Below, in pieces: positions 11,602 through 23,872 of a stretch of 64,000 nucleotides of DNA. Below the pieces are notes generated by a model. The model saw only the letters and a list, made by a program, of their open reading frames with translations. It had not been told where the DNA came from and searched no databases. The stretch's first letter is position 1, and the number at the start of each line of letters is the position of its first letter. The stretch spans positions 11,159,354 to 11,223,353 of the forward strand of contig CM052362.1 in NCBI GenBank assembly GCA_028551475.1, read 5' to 3'. The DNA is from Casuarina equisetifolia. Its lineage: Eukaryota; Streptophyta; Magnoliopsida; Fagales; Casuarinaceae. A program made the translations under genes and the position numbers.

Positions 11602-11777
11602 GTCACACATGTCAAAAATAGTTCAAGAAATTAATTCATCTAACTTTTCAAATTCTCTTTAGTTCTTGTATAATTGCTCATGTATTCTTTTATTGTCTTC
11701 ATAACTTTCATAATAGAATTAACCATTTTGAGCAGCGTGACCATGTTAGCTTTTACTTAATTCTCACATTTTCTACA
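11601..11777 (+). repeat. Probable 5' LTR of element 2
   Basis: The right boundary is set by the ...TTTCTACA end and the primer-site-like sequence at 11778. The left boundary (TGTCACACATG) is approximate, chosen by alignment to 15933. Confidence 0.6.
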
Positions 11778-13180
11778 TGGTATTTGAGTTAGTGGCATCG
11801 TGCTCAAACTAACTTTACAACCAAATATCCAAAAACACCCTTTACTTATTTTATTCAACTATGAACATGTTAATCTTGTCACAGTTAGGCTTTCTAAGAA
11901 TGATTGTTTACCATGGGTAACCTAAGCCAAGGCATTTGCCTATACTCGAAAATTGTTTATGAAATTGTAGCTTTTCCTTCAACCATTAGTGATGCCACTG
12001 GGGTCAAAGCAACCAACCCAAATTATAAATCATGGGTCCATAAGAAAGTCTTACAAAATCATAGGTAATTAGTACCCTATCTAAAGAAGTTTTAGGGAAT
12101 ATCTTTTAGCTTAAGACCTCTACATAAATTTGGGAATTACTTGCAAATTTTTTTTTTTAGAAAATTAATGCATGGGAATATGATCTTCTTTCCTAGCTTA
12201 GTCACCTAACTAAGGATAGGAAATTCCTCTCAATTTTTCTAGCTAAATTTTCTAATCTTATTAATTAGCCAAGCTCAATTAGATGGCCTATTAGTAAATC
12301 TACCAAAACATTTCAAATACTTAAGTGTCTTGGATGGAAAATGAGGCTTCCTACACCATCATGTTCTAGCTATCAACATCGGTTTTGCCATTATGGTCTC
12401 CTAACTACAAGCCTTTGAGGCCTGTCTCATCCATTACAATCCCTTACTAAATGACACCATGGCCTTTGTCAATCAATGTGGTGGTTATGGTGGTGGCTAT
12501 AAATGAGGAAGAAGCCACGGCCTAAGGTCACACCTCAATTTGCTTGGTCATGGTTTTAACTCATTGGCACAAAATAGTTGTGGATTTGGTTTATAGCAAT
12601 GATTGTCAAACTATAACCTATCTTCACCAAATGACCCTTCTCTTATAACTAACTCGTTCGCTAGCTTTTGCTCAATAGCCATTTGTGAGATCTATGATAA
12701 ATGAAGGCACACAACACACCAATGCTACCACCATTTTGATCATAGTTTTTAAGTGGATAATGCTCCACAAGCTTTAGCTACACTCCAACTTTTTGATAGA
12801 ATTAGAGACAACTAGGTTAATGACTCCAAGGCAAGAATGCATATTGTAAACTTTGCATGTAAAGTTCCAAATCTTATCTCATTCACTAGCTCTAATGGAA
12901 TCATTATGGCAATCATATCAAAATATGTGGTACATACATTGGAAATAATACTCTAAAGGGATATTCATTTATCAGAAATGCTACTTGCACCCTGTATTAT
13001 CAAAAATCTTCTATCCATCTTATATCTTGTAGCTGAACACTAAGCAACTATATAATTTGATAACTCATGTTATGTTATTAAGGATGTGTAGACTTAGAAA
13101 GTTATTCTATACATGTGTAAGTATGAGTCCTTGTATGTGCTTCTTAGTAATCATAATAATATGGCACTTTCTTTATCCAC
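11778..13180 (+). pseudogene. Decayed copia gag and protease (element 2)
   Basis: A degenerate CCHC knuckle reads CEIYDK-stop-RHTTHQCYHHFDH at about 12685-12740. Relatives have CQICGKxGHTALQCYHRFDH, so cysteine and glycine positions have mutated. A glycine-rich GGYGGGY tract lies near 12485 and an IKNLLSI remnant of the (K)NLLSVSK block near 13000. There are many stops and no intact reading frame. Confidence 0.65.
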
Positions 13181-14400
13181 AACAAGTTGGAAGTGGAAGC
13201 ATGTGGTACCATTGATTGGGTCATGCTAACCTAAACATTTTGAAAATTATTCTTTTTCAAAAGCTCCTTCAAATAAATGACAATGGTTATTGTTGTTGTG
13301 ACACTTGTTTAGCATGTAAAAGCTATTAGTTCCCATTTTGTAAATCCCAAAGGTGTTGTTATTGTCTCCTAGAGAAATTAACAATTACTTAAGGGGACCT
13401 ACTTCAATCCAATCATCACAAGGCTTTAGTGCCATATAACCTTTATGGGTGATAATACAAGGTTCACATGGTTTTTCCCCCTAAAACGAAAATCAGATTT
13501 TTGTCATACATTCATTGCATTCAAGGCAATGGTGGAAAAACAATTTGGACTTCTAGTCAAAATTCTTCAAAATAACAACAAAAGGGAATTTATCAACACT
13601 AAACTATCTAATTATCTAACAAAAGAATTAATTCTTCATCAATTCTCATGTCCAAACACACCTCAACAAAATGATATTATAGAATGGAAGCATCAACATA
13701 TAGTTTAATTGTGGTGCATTATGTTGTATAATGGTCATGTTCATAAGCATGGTTATCATTAATCAATTGCCTTCTCCCTTAATAGGAAACCATTCTCCGT
13801 AGGAACTGCTCTACAGTTGACATCCCAAGTATAGCTTCCTTATAACATTCAACAATTTACGTTTTCCTTGTCTTAACTCTTACCTATATCCTTTTCATGT
13901 GTCTTTGTTAGATATAGTGCATGGCATAAAGGTTATAGCTACCTCAACATTCCCACTAAATGAATATTCATCTCTTAAGATGTTATATTAGACAAAAATA
14001 AATTTTCGTTTGCCAAAATACTTGAAACCAATATCTTAACCAACCAACCAACCTTACAAGTTCTAATTTCCCTTTCACTACTTAAATACTCTCTCAAACT
14101 AAATGTGTATCAATCCACACCCACACCTCACCTAACACCTAAACCCACCCCTTAACCAACACCTAACAACATTATCACTCCATGAAACCACTTAAATGAA
14201 CCTAGACCATCATCATATCTTAACTTGCTACACCATGCACCTTCTCTCAACTCTTTAAACTATACCTTTCATCTAGCTCACCTTTTAGTATCATCATTTA
14301 TTCATGTCAAAAAGCAACCCAACATGTCCAATAGTTGATACTTTTCCTAGCAATCCAATAGGGCCTACTACACCTTAGGACTTAAAGCAACTCAACCCAG
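13181..14400 (+). pseudogene. Decayed copia integrase (element 2)
   Basis: A YH-stop-LGHANLNIL segment near 13208 and CDTCLACKS near 13300 mark the zinc-binding N-terminal part. An 87-residue open block at 13445-13708 holds the core: DNTRFTWFFPLKRKSDF and a catalytic region reading QNNNKREF where functional copies have DNGGEF. FSCPNTPQQNDIIEWKHQH follows, normally CPHTPQQNGVVERKHRH. Loss of the catalytic aspartate and many stops downstream show it is dead. Confidence 0.8.
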
Positions 14401-14590
14401 CATTAGTTACTCTTCACATAATGACCAACCCATGACAACCATCAACCTCAATTTGAACTCATCACATGCAAACTAGAGGTCTAGATGGAATTAGGAAATC
14501 TAACCCAAATTTGCTTTTACGACACAACTCTTAATACCACCAACTCCTATTATATTGTCAAGGCACCCAAGAATTCCAAATGGTATGCTA
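14401..14590 (+). repeat. Internal direct repeat of element 2, copy 1
   Basis: About 190 bp that translate to the HxMxTR linker found just before copia reverse transcriptase. A similar copy lies at 15695-15890, after RNase H. Confidence 0.75.
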
Positions 14591-15690
14591 CCATGTGTGA
14601 TGAAATGATGTACTTCATCAAAGAATCAAACTAGATGGCATTCTTGATTCTCTAAAAGCACAATAGGTTGCCAAAAGCTTCCATTAAGAGTAATGAATTG
14701 ATTATATTGAAACTTTTAATCTTTTGGACAACCATTCAATTAGTACTTACCATTGCCACTGTTCATAGATAGCTTAAAGGCAATTTGATGTGAGCAATGC
14801 CTTTTTCCCTAAGTTTCTGACTTAACCAATTTACATGCATCAACATTTTGGATTTAAGGATTTTATTCATCCATGTCATGTCTATAAACTACAGCAATTC
14901 ATCTACAAATTAAAGTAAACTCCCTATGCATGGTTTGATCATTTATCTTCCTTTCTCATGAAACTTGGCTTTCAATGCTTAGCCTTCTATTCATCATTAT
15001 TTGTCTATCAATTTGGTTAAATACAAATGTGGCTACTCCTTTGTGTAAATGACTTGGTGATCACTAGAAACTCACATACAATAATTTCATACCTTGTCAC
15101 TCTACTTAACAATGAATTTTCACTTAATGATCTTGGACCTTTTACATTACTTCCTAGTTGTTCATGTAACTAGTTTTCATCTATCACAATACCAATATAT
15201 TCTCCACTTCATTAGGCTAGTATGATAGCCTGTAATCCACTTCCTACACTAATGCCTAAAAAACCACAAAAGATCAAGAATAACACTTAACCATATTCAT
15301 AGCCTTCTACTTTTTGTAGTCTTGTTGGCTCTTTTTAATGCTTTACACTCACCATGCTTGATCCCCAATATCCTATCAACTACCTATGTAAAGCAATGTA
15401 ACAACTTACAATTCAACATTATCACAACTTGAAATGGGTCCTACACTACCTTCATGGCATTGTTAACCTTAATCTTCATATTCATGCACATATTACCCTC
15501 AATCTATATAGGTTCAGTGATGCTAATTGGCCAAGATGCACAGCTATCAAATGATCCAAAACTAGTTTTTATTTCTTCCTCGAAGCTAATTGCATCTTTT
15601 GGTGTGCAAAAAGACAACCAACGGTCTCCCTGTGCCAAAGCTTAATATCGTTCATGAGCATCAGTTGTAGCAAAAGCTACTTGGATCTAC
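14581..15690 (+). pseudogene. Decayed copia reverse transcriptase and RNase H (element 2)
   Basis: Remnants in order are WYATMCDEM (usual: W..AM.EE), TIQLVLTIA, and a catalytic block reading LLCVNDLVITRNS in place of LLVYVDDLVITGN near 15030. SLNDLGPLHYFL follows near 15120. RNase H remnants are GSVMLIGQDAQ (usual: FSDADWAGC) near 15520 and a VVAKATWIYQ stretch near 15670. All are interrupted by stops and frameshifts. The second aspartate of the polymerase motif is retained, the first is lost. Confidence 0.7.
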
Positions 15691-15694
15691 CAAG

Positions 15695-15890
15695 CATTAG
15701 TCGCTCCTCACATGGTGACCAACCCAAGACAACCATCAACCTCGATTCAAACTCATCCTATGCAAACCAAAGGTCTAGTTGAAACTGGGAAGCCTAACAT
15801 AAATTATGCTTTCATGGCACAACTCTCAATACCACAAACTCCCATTACAATTGTTGAGACACTTTAGAATTCCAAATGGTGTACTGCACT
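15695..15890 (+). repeat. Internal direct repeat of element 2, copy 2
   Basis: Matches 14401-14590 over nearly its whole length at an offset of about 1,294 bp. It sits directly after the RNase H remnant, where such a linker does not belong. Confidence 0.75.
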
Positions 15891-15932
15891 TTATTAAAAT
15901 CAAACGTGGACCCTTGTTCCTAGGGAAAGAGC

Positions 15933-16100
15933 TGTAGATGTCATAGTTAAGGAAATTACTTTTGCCATCTTCTTAGATTCTCCTTACTTCTTGTATAAAT
16001 ACACATTATTCTTTTATTATATTCATCGCCTTCATAATAGAATTAACAACGTTGAGCAGTAGGATCCTTCTAGTTTTACTAAATTCTTGCGTTTTCTATA
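15933..16100 (+). repeat. Probable 3' LTR of element 2
   Basis: Begins TGTAGATGTC after a purine run and ends TTTCTATA. Alignable in blocks with 11601-11777, but strongly diverged. Confidence 0.6.
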
Positions 16101-18529
16101 AGAAAGACAAAGTGACATAAAGAAAACAAATCGAGATGCATTTATTCATGTTCATGTTAATTCAAATGTACCGTTTAAAACTTCGGGAGAATTAAAAAAA
16201 AAAAAACAAAACAAAACAAACAAATCAAGAGAGGACATTCCTATGCAAACGTATTGTTTTGAAGTTTTGGAGGAATTAAAGAAATCAAGTGAGATAAATT
16301 CATTCCTATTCAAGCTAATTCAAATGCACCGTTTTTTGAATGAAGAAACTAAATGCAGCATACCATTCAGAAAATAAAATACTTAAAGCAATGTATTATT
16401 TTGAAAATAAACTATTTAAAGCAACGTATTGTCTTGAAAATAAAGGATTTAAAATAGCACGCCTTTTCTAGAAATGAAGAAGTGAAATGTAGCACACCGT
16501 TATTGGAAAGGAGAAGCCTTCCTGTCGAAAACGCCTTCCCGTGACTTGAGTAAATATCGGAGTCATTTAAGAAAAAGAGCTCGCCGAGGAGAAATTCCAA
16601 ATGCCCTTGCCGAAATCTAGCTTATCTGCTGCCATATTTTGATGCGCAGTAAAGTTCACTTTAACGCGCATCAAATGTTCCAATCTTTATTCAAATTGTG
16701 ATCCCGTATGTTTTTGTATTGAGTTGAGAAAATTTATTGTTCAAAATTGGTGTCATTCTACTGTTGTATTGTATGTTATAGACAGATTGATGAAAACTCG
16801 GGGGATTGAGGAACTTGGATGCAAGAATTAAGAGGGGAAGACTCTTTTAATTGAAACTTGGTTACGATAGAAAACAACTCATACAACAGTTTTGTTGAGA
16901 GGACAAATGGCGTAGGAGCCATTTGGAGGCTTGAATCACTTAAATTTTAGAAAAGAGACGGTTTTCTTTGTGCTATTTTGCCTCCCTTCTTTGTCTCTCT
17001 TGCTCTTCTTCTTTCTTACGTTTGCCGTGCAATGCTTTGATTTTAATTTCTTCAACGGTCACTTGCAGCAAAACAGAACGGTAACAAAGTATGTGATTCC
17101 AGTTTTTATATGCTATAATGAGTGGCTGTTTTTGGTGTGTGAATCGAAGAAGAAGAAAAACATGTAGAAAAGAGAACGCTGATGAAAAAGTGGTTTAATC
17201 TTGATTTAATCTTGCGATTTTTTTTTTCACTTTATCTTGCTTGTCTACAATTATCTTTGATATATTATTTTGACAGCAAGTAGTGATAGTTTGAGGATGA
17301 CTTGTGTTCAAACCCTAAGTGGAATTTTTGGGGATATAGTGTTATTGTTAATATACCCTCAATATCTCAAAGAATTGATTTTACGGGGAACATATGTGTT
17401 TTGATCTAAAGATAACATTAAGAATCATAAATTTGTGTTTAATTGGAAAACCCTAGACTTGGAAAATTGTGGGGGTTTTATTCTAGCACATATCTTAAAC
17501 TTATAAGCATACTTTTGTGCTAAGATTGAAGAGATTGGCTTGTAGTTATTACCTTGATGCAAATGTGCTGGTTTGTCAATCAAATACTTGCTCACTTTTT
17601 GAAGGTAAATTGGTAAGAATACTTGTCAAGTGATTCTAGCACTGTGTTTTAACTGTATTACACTTAATATGCTAAGTGAATCCTTAATTGAGATATCCCT
17701 TTGAATACATTATGACTTGTGTGCTATTACAACTCCAAATATCTTGTTGCGCACGGTTTGATTTAAAGACACATGCTCTTGTATTTAAAACACATTATTT
17801 GTAAATTATGTGTATTGCAAATTATGTGTATTGCTTTGTGAGGGATTTAAACTAAATTTGTAATTATTTGTAATCCCCTGTAATAAACTAATTTTTCTTG
17901 CGAAAAAAATAATCACTTAAATTTTTGTGTTGCTTGAACTGTTTCTTTATTTTCATTTTAGCAACTGTAATTTAATAAAGTGCTTGATTAAATGAATATT
18001 AACTGAATAATTAATTTCTATTCACATATACATGTTATCAACGTCATAAAACAGTTTGTTTCATAAGTAAATTACCATTTGTTATCTTTCTGTTGAATTA
18101 CATTGTCAGCCTATTTGCCTAAGTTCGATTTTATTGAGTAAAAATCATATTATTTAAAAATCTAGGACAACCCGACCAACCTCTACCACAAACAACCCTA
18201 GTATGATTCGTGCATCCTGTTTGGCTCACACTGGTTGTTGCACCACAATGAACTTGTTACATCGTCACAAGAACTGCTGACCAGATTTCAAGTTGTTTAT
18301 AGTCAAACTTGGTATTAGGCTATTACCGTGAGGCATTCCAGGTCTCTTTATATATAGAAGAAACTGTCGAGTCAATAGAAGTTTTAACAATTTAGAGTCC
18401 AATTCATAAAATAAACTAGAACTCATGCGGATGAACGAAAAAAAGAAAAAGAAAAAAACTACAAAGAACGAAGAAATATAGAAAATGCAAGAAGGGAAGG
18501 TGACCTAAGAGATGACTTTTACAACAAAA
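16101..18529. other. Intergenic region between element 2 and the MYB gene
   Basis: AT-rich. About 16130-16500 holds degenerate short direct repeats (AAAGCAA(T/C)GTATTxTxTTGAAAATAAA at about 16385 and 16418, and CACCG-type units). A long imperfect palindrome lies at 16638-16675 and a shorter one (AAATGGC/GCCATTT) at 16905-16924. An ORF at 16931-17167 would encode 78 residues with a hydrophobic stretch, but it has no recognised relatives and is probably chance. Part of this span may hold the 3' UTR of the MYB gene. Confidence 0.45.
16638..16675. repeat. 38-bp imperfect palindrome
   Basis: Perfect 10-bp arms (TTTGATGCGC and GCGCATCAAA) enclose an imperfect inner stem AGTAAAGT/ACTTTAAC with a 2-base centre. 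Confidence 0.85.
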
Positions 18530-21307
18530 TCAGTTACCACATAGAGCTATAGATAGATCTAAGTTAATGCTATGCTTTCCAGAAGAAGTAGAGCAGTCTT
18601 TGTAGTTAGACCTCGAGTGTGATGAGACTGCCTCGCTGATCTCGCTCGTCGAAGATGCATTACTTTTCTGGGGGCAGGGATGAGGCAATGAGAGCGCTAA
18701 TGACAACTCACAGCCACCATCCTCTCGTGCATTTCCCCTTCCATTGCTCTCCCCTTTACAAGTTCCCCCTGACAAGTGTTTTTGGTGCTCTATGCAGCGT
18801 ACCTGTTAAACACCAAAAAGGGCAGAGAAACAGGAGTGAGTTTAGACATTAACTTGCTTGAAGAAGTATATTTAGATATATTACTTCCTCCAAAAGACAA
18901 TTCTGGTAAAGTCGTACACTATTCAGTGTTGAACTTAAAACCTTTTGATATTAGTCATCATTCGTTTAGAAACATCTTGATTTCAAACAATACCTACTCT
19001 CAACCGAAAACAAACACAATAATATACTCAATATTTGAAAACTCAGTTTTATTAATAATAATAATGCACTCAGTGATGAATATAAAACCTTTTAATTTCA
19101 GACAACACAACCTCTTTACCAATGACCAACACAATAACATACTCAATATTTTGAAGGCCCATTTTTATTAATGGTAACAATCAACGTCGGCTAACTTTCC
19201 ATTAGCCAACTTCAGATGTGTCTCATTTCTTATACTGGTGTCGGAGGAACAAAAGCTCAAGTTTAGATGTGACAGTGAAACGTGACATGGAAATCCGTGT
19301 AAAATAATTCCCAAAAAATCACAGCCATGAACCAAAGGAATGTTGCTGGGAGCGAGAGCGTCTGCGACATGCCTAGTCATTAGATCTCTCTCCCATCACC
19401 CTTCAACCAAGCACCTCGAAGGAAAGAAAAGGAGGAAACGGGACAAGAAAGAAAAGAACGGATTTCAAATCGACTGTAGCTTTGTCCTGTCTGTTACGGA
19501 TCTGGAATACAAGTTTGCACAGGCACTGTCAAAAGACCAAAGACATCTCATTACACGTAGAAAAGCCGAGATGTATTCTCTATCCAAAAGCCGTGAAGAG
19601 AATGCTGTGTGGCAATACAAGTGACGCTGTTGACCTAAAAAGCACGGATATTCCATGCTTCCACTGGCCTTAGGAGCATTGTCAGAAACATAAAGAAAGG
19701 ATCTGTCTGGGTTGAGATTTGAAACCAAAAACCAATATTACACTCAATCCATTCAAAAAGCTGCCAAAAAGGAAGGAAGCACACAAACAGATAAAAAAAA
19801 AAAAGAGGAGAATTTTGGGGGGTACCTTGAGGACATCAGGCTCCTGTGTTGCATATTTGAAAGGGTTAAGTTCGTAAAGATCTCGTGGTGGCAGAAAGAA
19901 GGCTGTGGATTGAGGCTGCGTCTGCCATCTTGAACCACCACAACCCCCCTTTAATCCCGTACGCTCAGACATGGCCCGCAGGTAATCATCATCAAAAGGG
20001 TACGGATTCGAGACTGCCTCACTTATTCTTTGGCTGCAGTGCAGGCTTTCAGAGTTTGAACTCATCGTCTCCACTCTAGCTCTGGCCGAGAACCAACACA
20101 ATAAAGAACTTAAATAAATAAAAAGGAAGTTAAAAAAGCAAATATGGTGTTGTTCTCACTCTTTTTGCTTCGCTCTTTCACCATATCACTGACATGATAT
20201 TTAAAAAGAGTCTACCCACAGGCTAACAAAGCTAGCTTACCTTTTGGGGGGAAGAGGGCCGTAGCTGAACTGAGAATCTGATTCCTTCTCGATGAGTCTT
20301 GAAGGGGGGTGAACACCCGCATCATGCACTTCATCGACGCACCCATCATCACTCTCCTCGAAAGATTGTCTTTGCTGGGTGGAATTCCTATCTGTCGCAG
20401 GACAGACACCAACATAAACGTATGAAGCAAACAACAAAAAGTTAAGGTAAATGGGTCCTAGCCTTTTGATTTTAAAAATCTATTTGAGAACTTCATTAGA
20501 AATGCCAATACTGGAAGATCTTAGCAGATGAGAGTACTCTTTTATTACCCGTCTGTTTTGGTATCAACCAAATAAGGGAATAATAAATGAGGTCGAGTAA
20601 CCACTACCAAAAGACGAATTATATATGGGAAGACCCTAAAATAGGATACCTTGGTACCAATAGAAGAAAATCTCAAGGGTAGTCCAAGTAGAATAATTGT
20701 AATTACAATGGGATCCGGAGTTAATAACGAAGGAAAATGTAGTTTTAGAAGGAGACAAGGAGTTTAGAAGCTGTCGTAGCAACAAGCACGGCAAATTACT
20801 TCCTTTAATGCTACATATTTCTCGGAAGGGAAGAAGGGGGAGAGGGAGGGTTAGAAAGCTTGGATACCTTGTCTGCCCATGTCGCCCCTCATGCTTCTAT
20901 ACATCTGTTGAGAAAAAAGTAAACCACGTAAACAAACGAAATGAAAAAGTGTTGAGGTTGTTCCAACTTGAAATATGAGAGCCTGAAAATCTGAAAAAGC
21001 ACCTGAAGATGGCTCTTGACGTGCGAGATGGTTAGCCCTTTGACATCCATTAATTGAAGGACAAGTTTGGGCGTAGCCTCTGCAAGAAAACAAATGTTGA
21101 AGACACGAGGGAAAGAAACCACGGTGCCGAAAAGGAAAAGCGAACGAGACGCGAGAGCGAGAGAGGGAGAAAGAGAGAGTTACTGTGCTGGCCACCGAGC
21201 CTCTCAATGGCATGAACAAAACATCGATGAAGCTCAGGAGTCCATCTTAAACGAGGCACCTTTGACCTTACATACTGCCTTACCGCTCCATTTCTACCAC
21301 AACTCAT
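18530..21307 (-). CDS. MYB-like (G2-like/GARP) transcription factor, probable repressor; six exons
   Basis: Exons on the minus strand: 21307-21184, 21079-21003, 20904-20868, 20391-20241, 20081-19826 and 18802-18530. All five introns are GT-AG and phases join cleanly to 918 bp, 305 residues. Residues 14-73 form the single MYB-like domain: RSKVPRLRWTPELHRCFVHA, then LGGQHKATPKLVLQLMDVKG, then SHVKSHLQMYRSMR. The SHLQ(K/M)Y signature puts it in the GARP/G2-like class. The wording resembles Arabidopsis At1g14600/At2g40260-type proteins and rice MOF1 as I remember them. Residues 248-254 (LSLALSL) and the C-terminus (LDLSIAL) look like EAR repression motifs, so a nuclear DNA-binding repressor is inferred. 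The start ATG has an in-frame TGA nine bases upstream. The 77-bp second exon covering ATPKL to SHLQ is typical of the family. Isoforms were not assessed. Confidence 0.92.
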
Positions 21308-21463
21308 TTTATCTCAGTGATCTTGAAACCTGCTGTTTCTCCTAGAACCCTCTGAATCAAAATGGACACTCCAATTTCCGCGTCTACGCAAGCTTCGACC
21401 GCTTGGCTTTCTCCTAGATCGCCCTGGAAAACCCCTTTCTTCACCTTTTCTTCCACCCAAAAA

Positions 21464-21511
21464 TTAAAACAGCTTCTTCGTTTGGTTAAACATCTCAAAG
21501 AAGGCTTCCAT
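21464..21511 (-). CDS. Short upstream ORF in the MYB 5' leader
   Basis: An ATG at 21509-21511 opens a 15-codon frame (MEAFFEMFNQTKKLF) ending TAA at 21464-21466, about 155 bases before the MYB start. If the transcript begins near the TATA-like box at 21831-21840, this lies in the 5' UTR and could lower translation. Transcript extent is inferred, and an intron in the leader is not excluded. Confidence 0.4.
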   Translation of the reverse strand: MEAFFEMFNQTKKLF

Positions 21512-21830
21512 TGTATGTCACACAGCGTCGGAGCCGTTTAGACTGTTTCGATTCACAATCACCAATACATCTTGCACCGGCAGGTCTTGAGAAGCAAGAA
21601 GAAACAGTGAGCAAATAGCAGAGAGAGAGAGAAAGAGACGATCAGAGAAGAAAGAATAAAAAAGGAAGCTGAGTCTGAGAGAGGGCCTGTATATTCCTTA
21701 AAGGGTTCTGAAAATACCTGCTGTCTGCTTCTGCTACCTTCTGATTCTAGCCCCCTGCTTGCACTGCAAAAGAAATATATTGGGCACTTGTAGTAGAAGA
21801 AAATGTAAAAGGCCAGAATCCTCTCTCAAA

Positions 21831-21840
21831 TTATATATAT
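21831..21840 (-). promoter_or_regulatory. Candidate TATA box for the MYB gene
   Basis: The minus strand reads ATATATATAA, about 520 bp upstream of the MYB start codon. A transcript start near 21800 would follow. The resulting leader contains CT-rich tracts (minus strand, near 21625-21655), common in plant 5' UTRs. Confidence 0.45.
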
Positions 21841-22229
21841 CACGAGCTCCTGCAACCCTGATCCTGTCTATCCACCGAAAATCATTACCCCCCAGTCTAC
21901 AGAGCCAAAACTGCCATGTTTTGACCTTTGTCTCTCTCTTTCTCTCTCCCCCCCCCCTAAAGACTATCACCTATCGTACGCCAACGTCGCTGTGATCACC
22001 AAAAAAGCCCATGAGATTATTCTGAAGATATTAAAACATGTTTGGGGCCACCCATTCAACCCTTGCGCCAAACTGGGTGCCCATATCCTCTAAAAGACAA
22101 CTTTGCCCTCACGTATGATTAGATCCCCCACCAACCCTGATTTTGTTCCAATCTGCTTAAACACATACTTTCATTATTTCCAGACTCTCTTAATCTTGGT
22201 TATATGCTTGTTACACTAATTATGCCTCG

Positions 22230-22237
22230 CCACGTGG
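22230..22237. promoter_or_regulatory. G-box (CCACGTGG) upstream of the MYB gene
   Basis: A palindromic CACGTG core, the binding site of plant bZIP and bHLH factors, about 0.9 kb upstream of the MYB start codon. Whether it is used is unknown. Confidence 0.35.
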
Positions 22238-23872
22238 CTCCCTTGGTCTTTTGAAATGGTCAGAAGCCAAACCCCGGTGCCCTTGGGATGCCTTGGGACT
22301 AGCCGGTGCTTTCCCGTCAAACTAAAGCAACGAGAAAGTCAACCATTACATGCAGAGGCTAAAGTTGTATTCCATGACAGCCGAACCAGACAAGCTGCAA
22401 AAGGGACAGCTTTTGCTGCTCTCGATCCACACCGTCCACTTAGCCTGCGGGGTTCCCCAGGTAGATTAACGGTCGGATGCGTAGGAAAGACGAGCACGTA
22501 AAGTGGGACAGGATTAGATAATTAACAGTTTCCGTACGTGGAATTTTGGAATGCGATTAGAATTCTCTACGGATGGTTGGACTGTTTGTGAAAGCTTCTA
22601 CAGACCCTCGTAGGCTCGTAGAGACGGTGCCGACTCTTGAAAATGCATAGCCCGGTACGACCTCCTAAACACAAGCTATCTCCACTAGTCAGATGCCATT
22701 ACAGTAACCCTTTTGGAATATGATTGAGTTCATACCCAACTAAACTTTTCAAGCCTCTATTAAATGTCTTCTTAGTTCATACGAAAGCGATTATAAGGGT
22801 GGAAGGAGTCAGATTCCCACATCGAAACTTCTTAGAAACTTAACAAGAATCCTTTTGTTTTTTCCACTTGGAGGATGCTGTTGACATTGAAAGTTCCTTT
22901 CGTAGTTGGCTCTGAATGAGAAACTCCCTGCAACCGCTGGTTTTCTATTTTTAATGAGAAACTCTTTGTAACACAATGCTTGAACTCACTGAAATTACAA
23001 GCTGGGAATGGAACTCTTGGTGGGACCGAACGCGTTCTGTTTTCTTTCAGCTTAGGCTGGGGAATTTCTTCCTAGTTCTCCATTAATGGCTTACCACTTT
23101 TTTCCTGGTATTTAATGGACTGACACATTGGTCAAACTCCAATTTAATGGTGAAACCCTTTTTTCCTGCTGCTTGTAGATTACGAATGAAAATTGACGTT
23201 TGTTCTTTCTCTCTAGTTTCTAGGACGTACACAAGGGGAAGGAACTTTTCAAAAGAAGGAAAGGACTCCCGACTCACCTATGCGGGATGCCAACAGGTCT
23301 CGACTTCCAAATTGAGCGAGTTTGTGAGGGTATTTATTAAAAAGGAAAAAAAGGAGCTAAGATGACTTCATGTGCTAGTCCTATAACCCCTAGGTTTTAA
23401 ATTCAATCCTATAACGCCCAAGTGCATCATAAAATGACTTATACAATACCTGATCAATCATTTTATTAATTCAATGATAAACAAGTTTCACACTCAAATA
23501 AAAAAATTACATGAGTTGGGATCACGGCTTCTTCTCTTTCCTCTTGATTTGTGCTTATTAATTTTTTCTTCAAACATGTGAACACGGTCGTACATGGCAA
23601 ACTGCGAATTTGTCTTCTGCGTCAACACTAAACCCAATGCAAAACCATCTCAGCAACTCTTCACCAACAGCTAACTGTCACACCCGACTGAACATAGAAA
23701 CCACCCCCATTTTTATGGCAACATGTTTTTTCTCTTTCAATGCCAACAAGGTACCTGGCTTTTGATTACTGAACCTTGAATATGTGGTGAAAAAATGAAT
23801 AAGTATGGTCAAATTTATAACGTTCACATGACCCATTGCCACAGATTCAATGAGTAATTACAAAATTTATCT

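Larger units (their letters stand above)
11601..16100 (+). mobile_element. Ancient Ty1/copia remnant (element 2), plus strand
   Basis: Copia domains can be followed in order on the plus strand: gag with a decayed zinc knuckle, protease remnant, integrase, reverse transcriptase and RNase H. They are bracketed by similar but heavily diverged terminal segments (11601-11777 and 15933-16100). These share TCTTGTATAA, CATAATAGAATTAAC and GTTGAGCAG-like blocks and end TTTCTACA or TTTCTATA. A primer site-like TGGTATTTGAG follows the left one, and a purine run AGGGAAAGAGC precedes the right one. No target duplication survives. Stops occur throughout, so this is by far the oldest copia in the window. 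Confidence 0.75.

Noticed and set aside
19340-19624. 94-codon plus-strand ORF inside the MYB locus
   Set aside because: Falls in intron 5 of the MYB gene on the opposite strand; no domain and no family-like wording.
21304-21498. 64-codon minus-strand ORF overlapping the MYB start
   Set aside because: It has no ATG start (it would begin at TTG), so it was not listed as an upstream gene. Only the 15-codon ATG-led ORF was kept.
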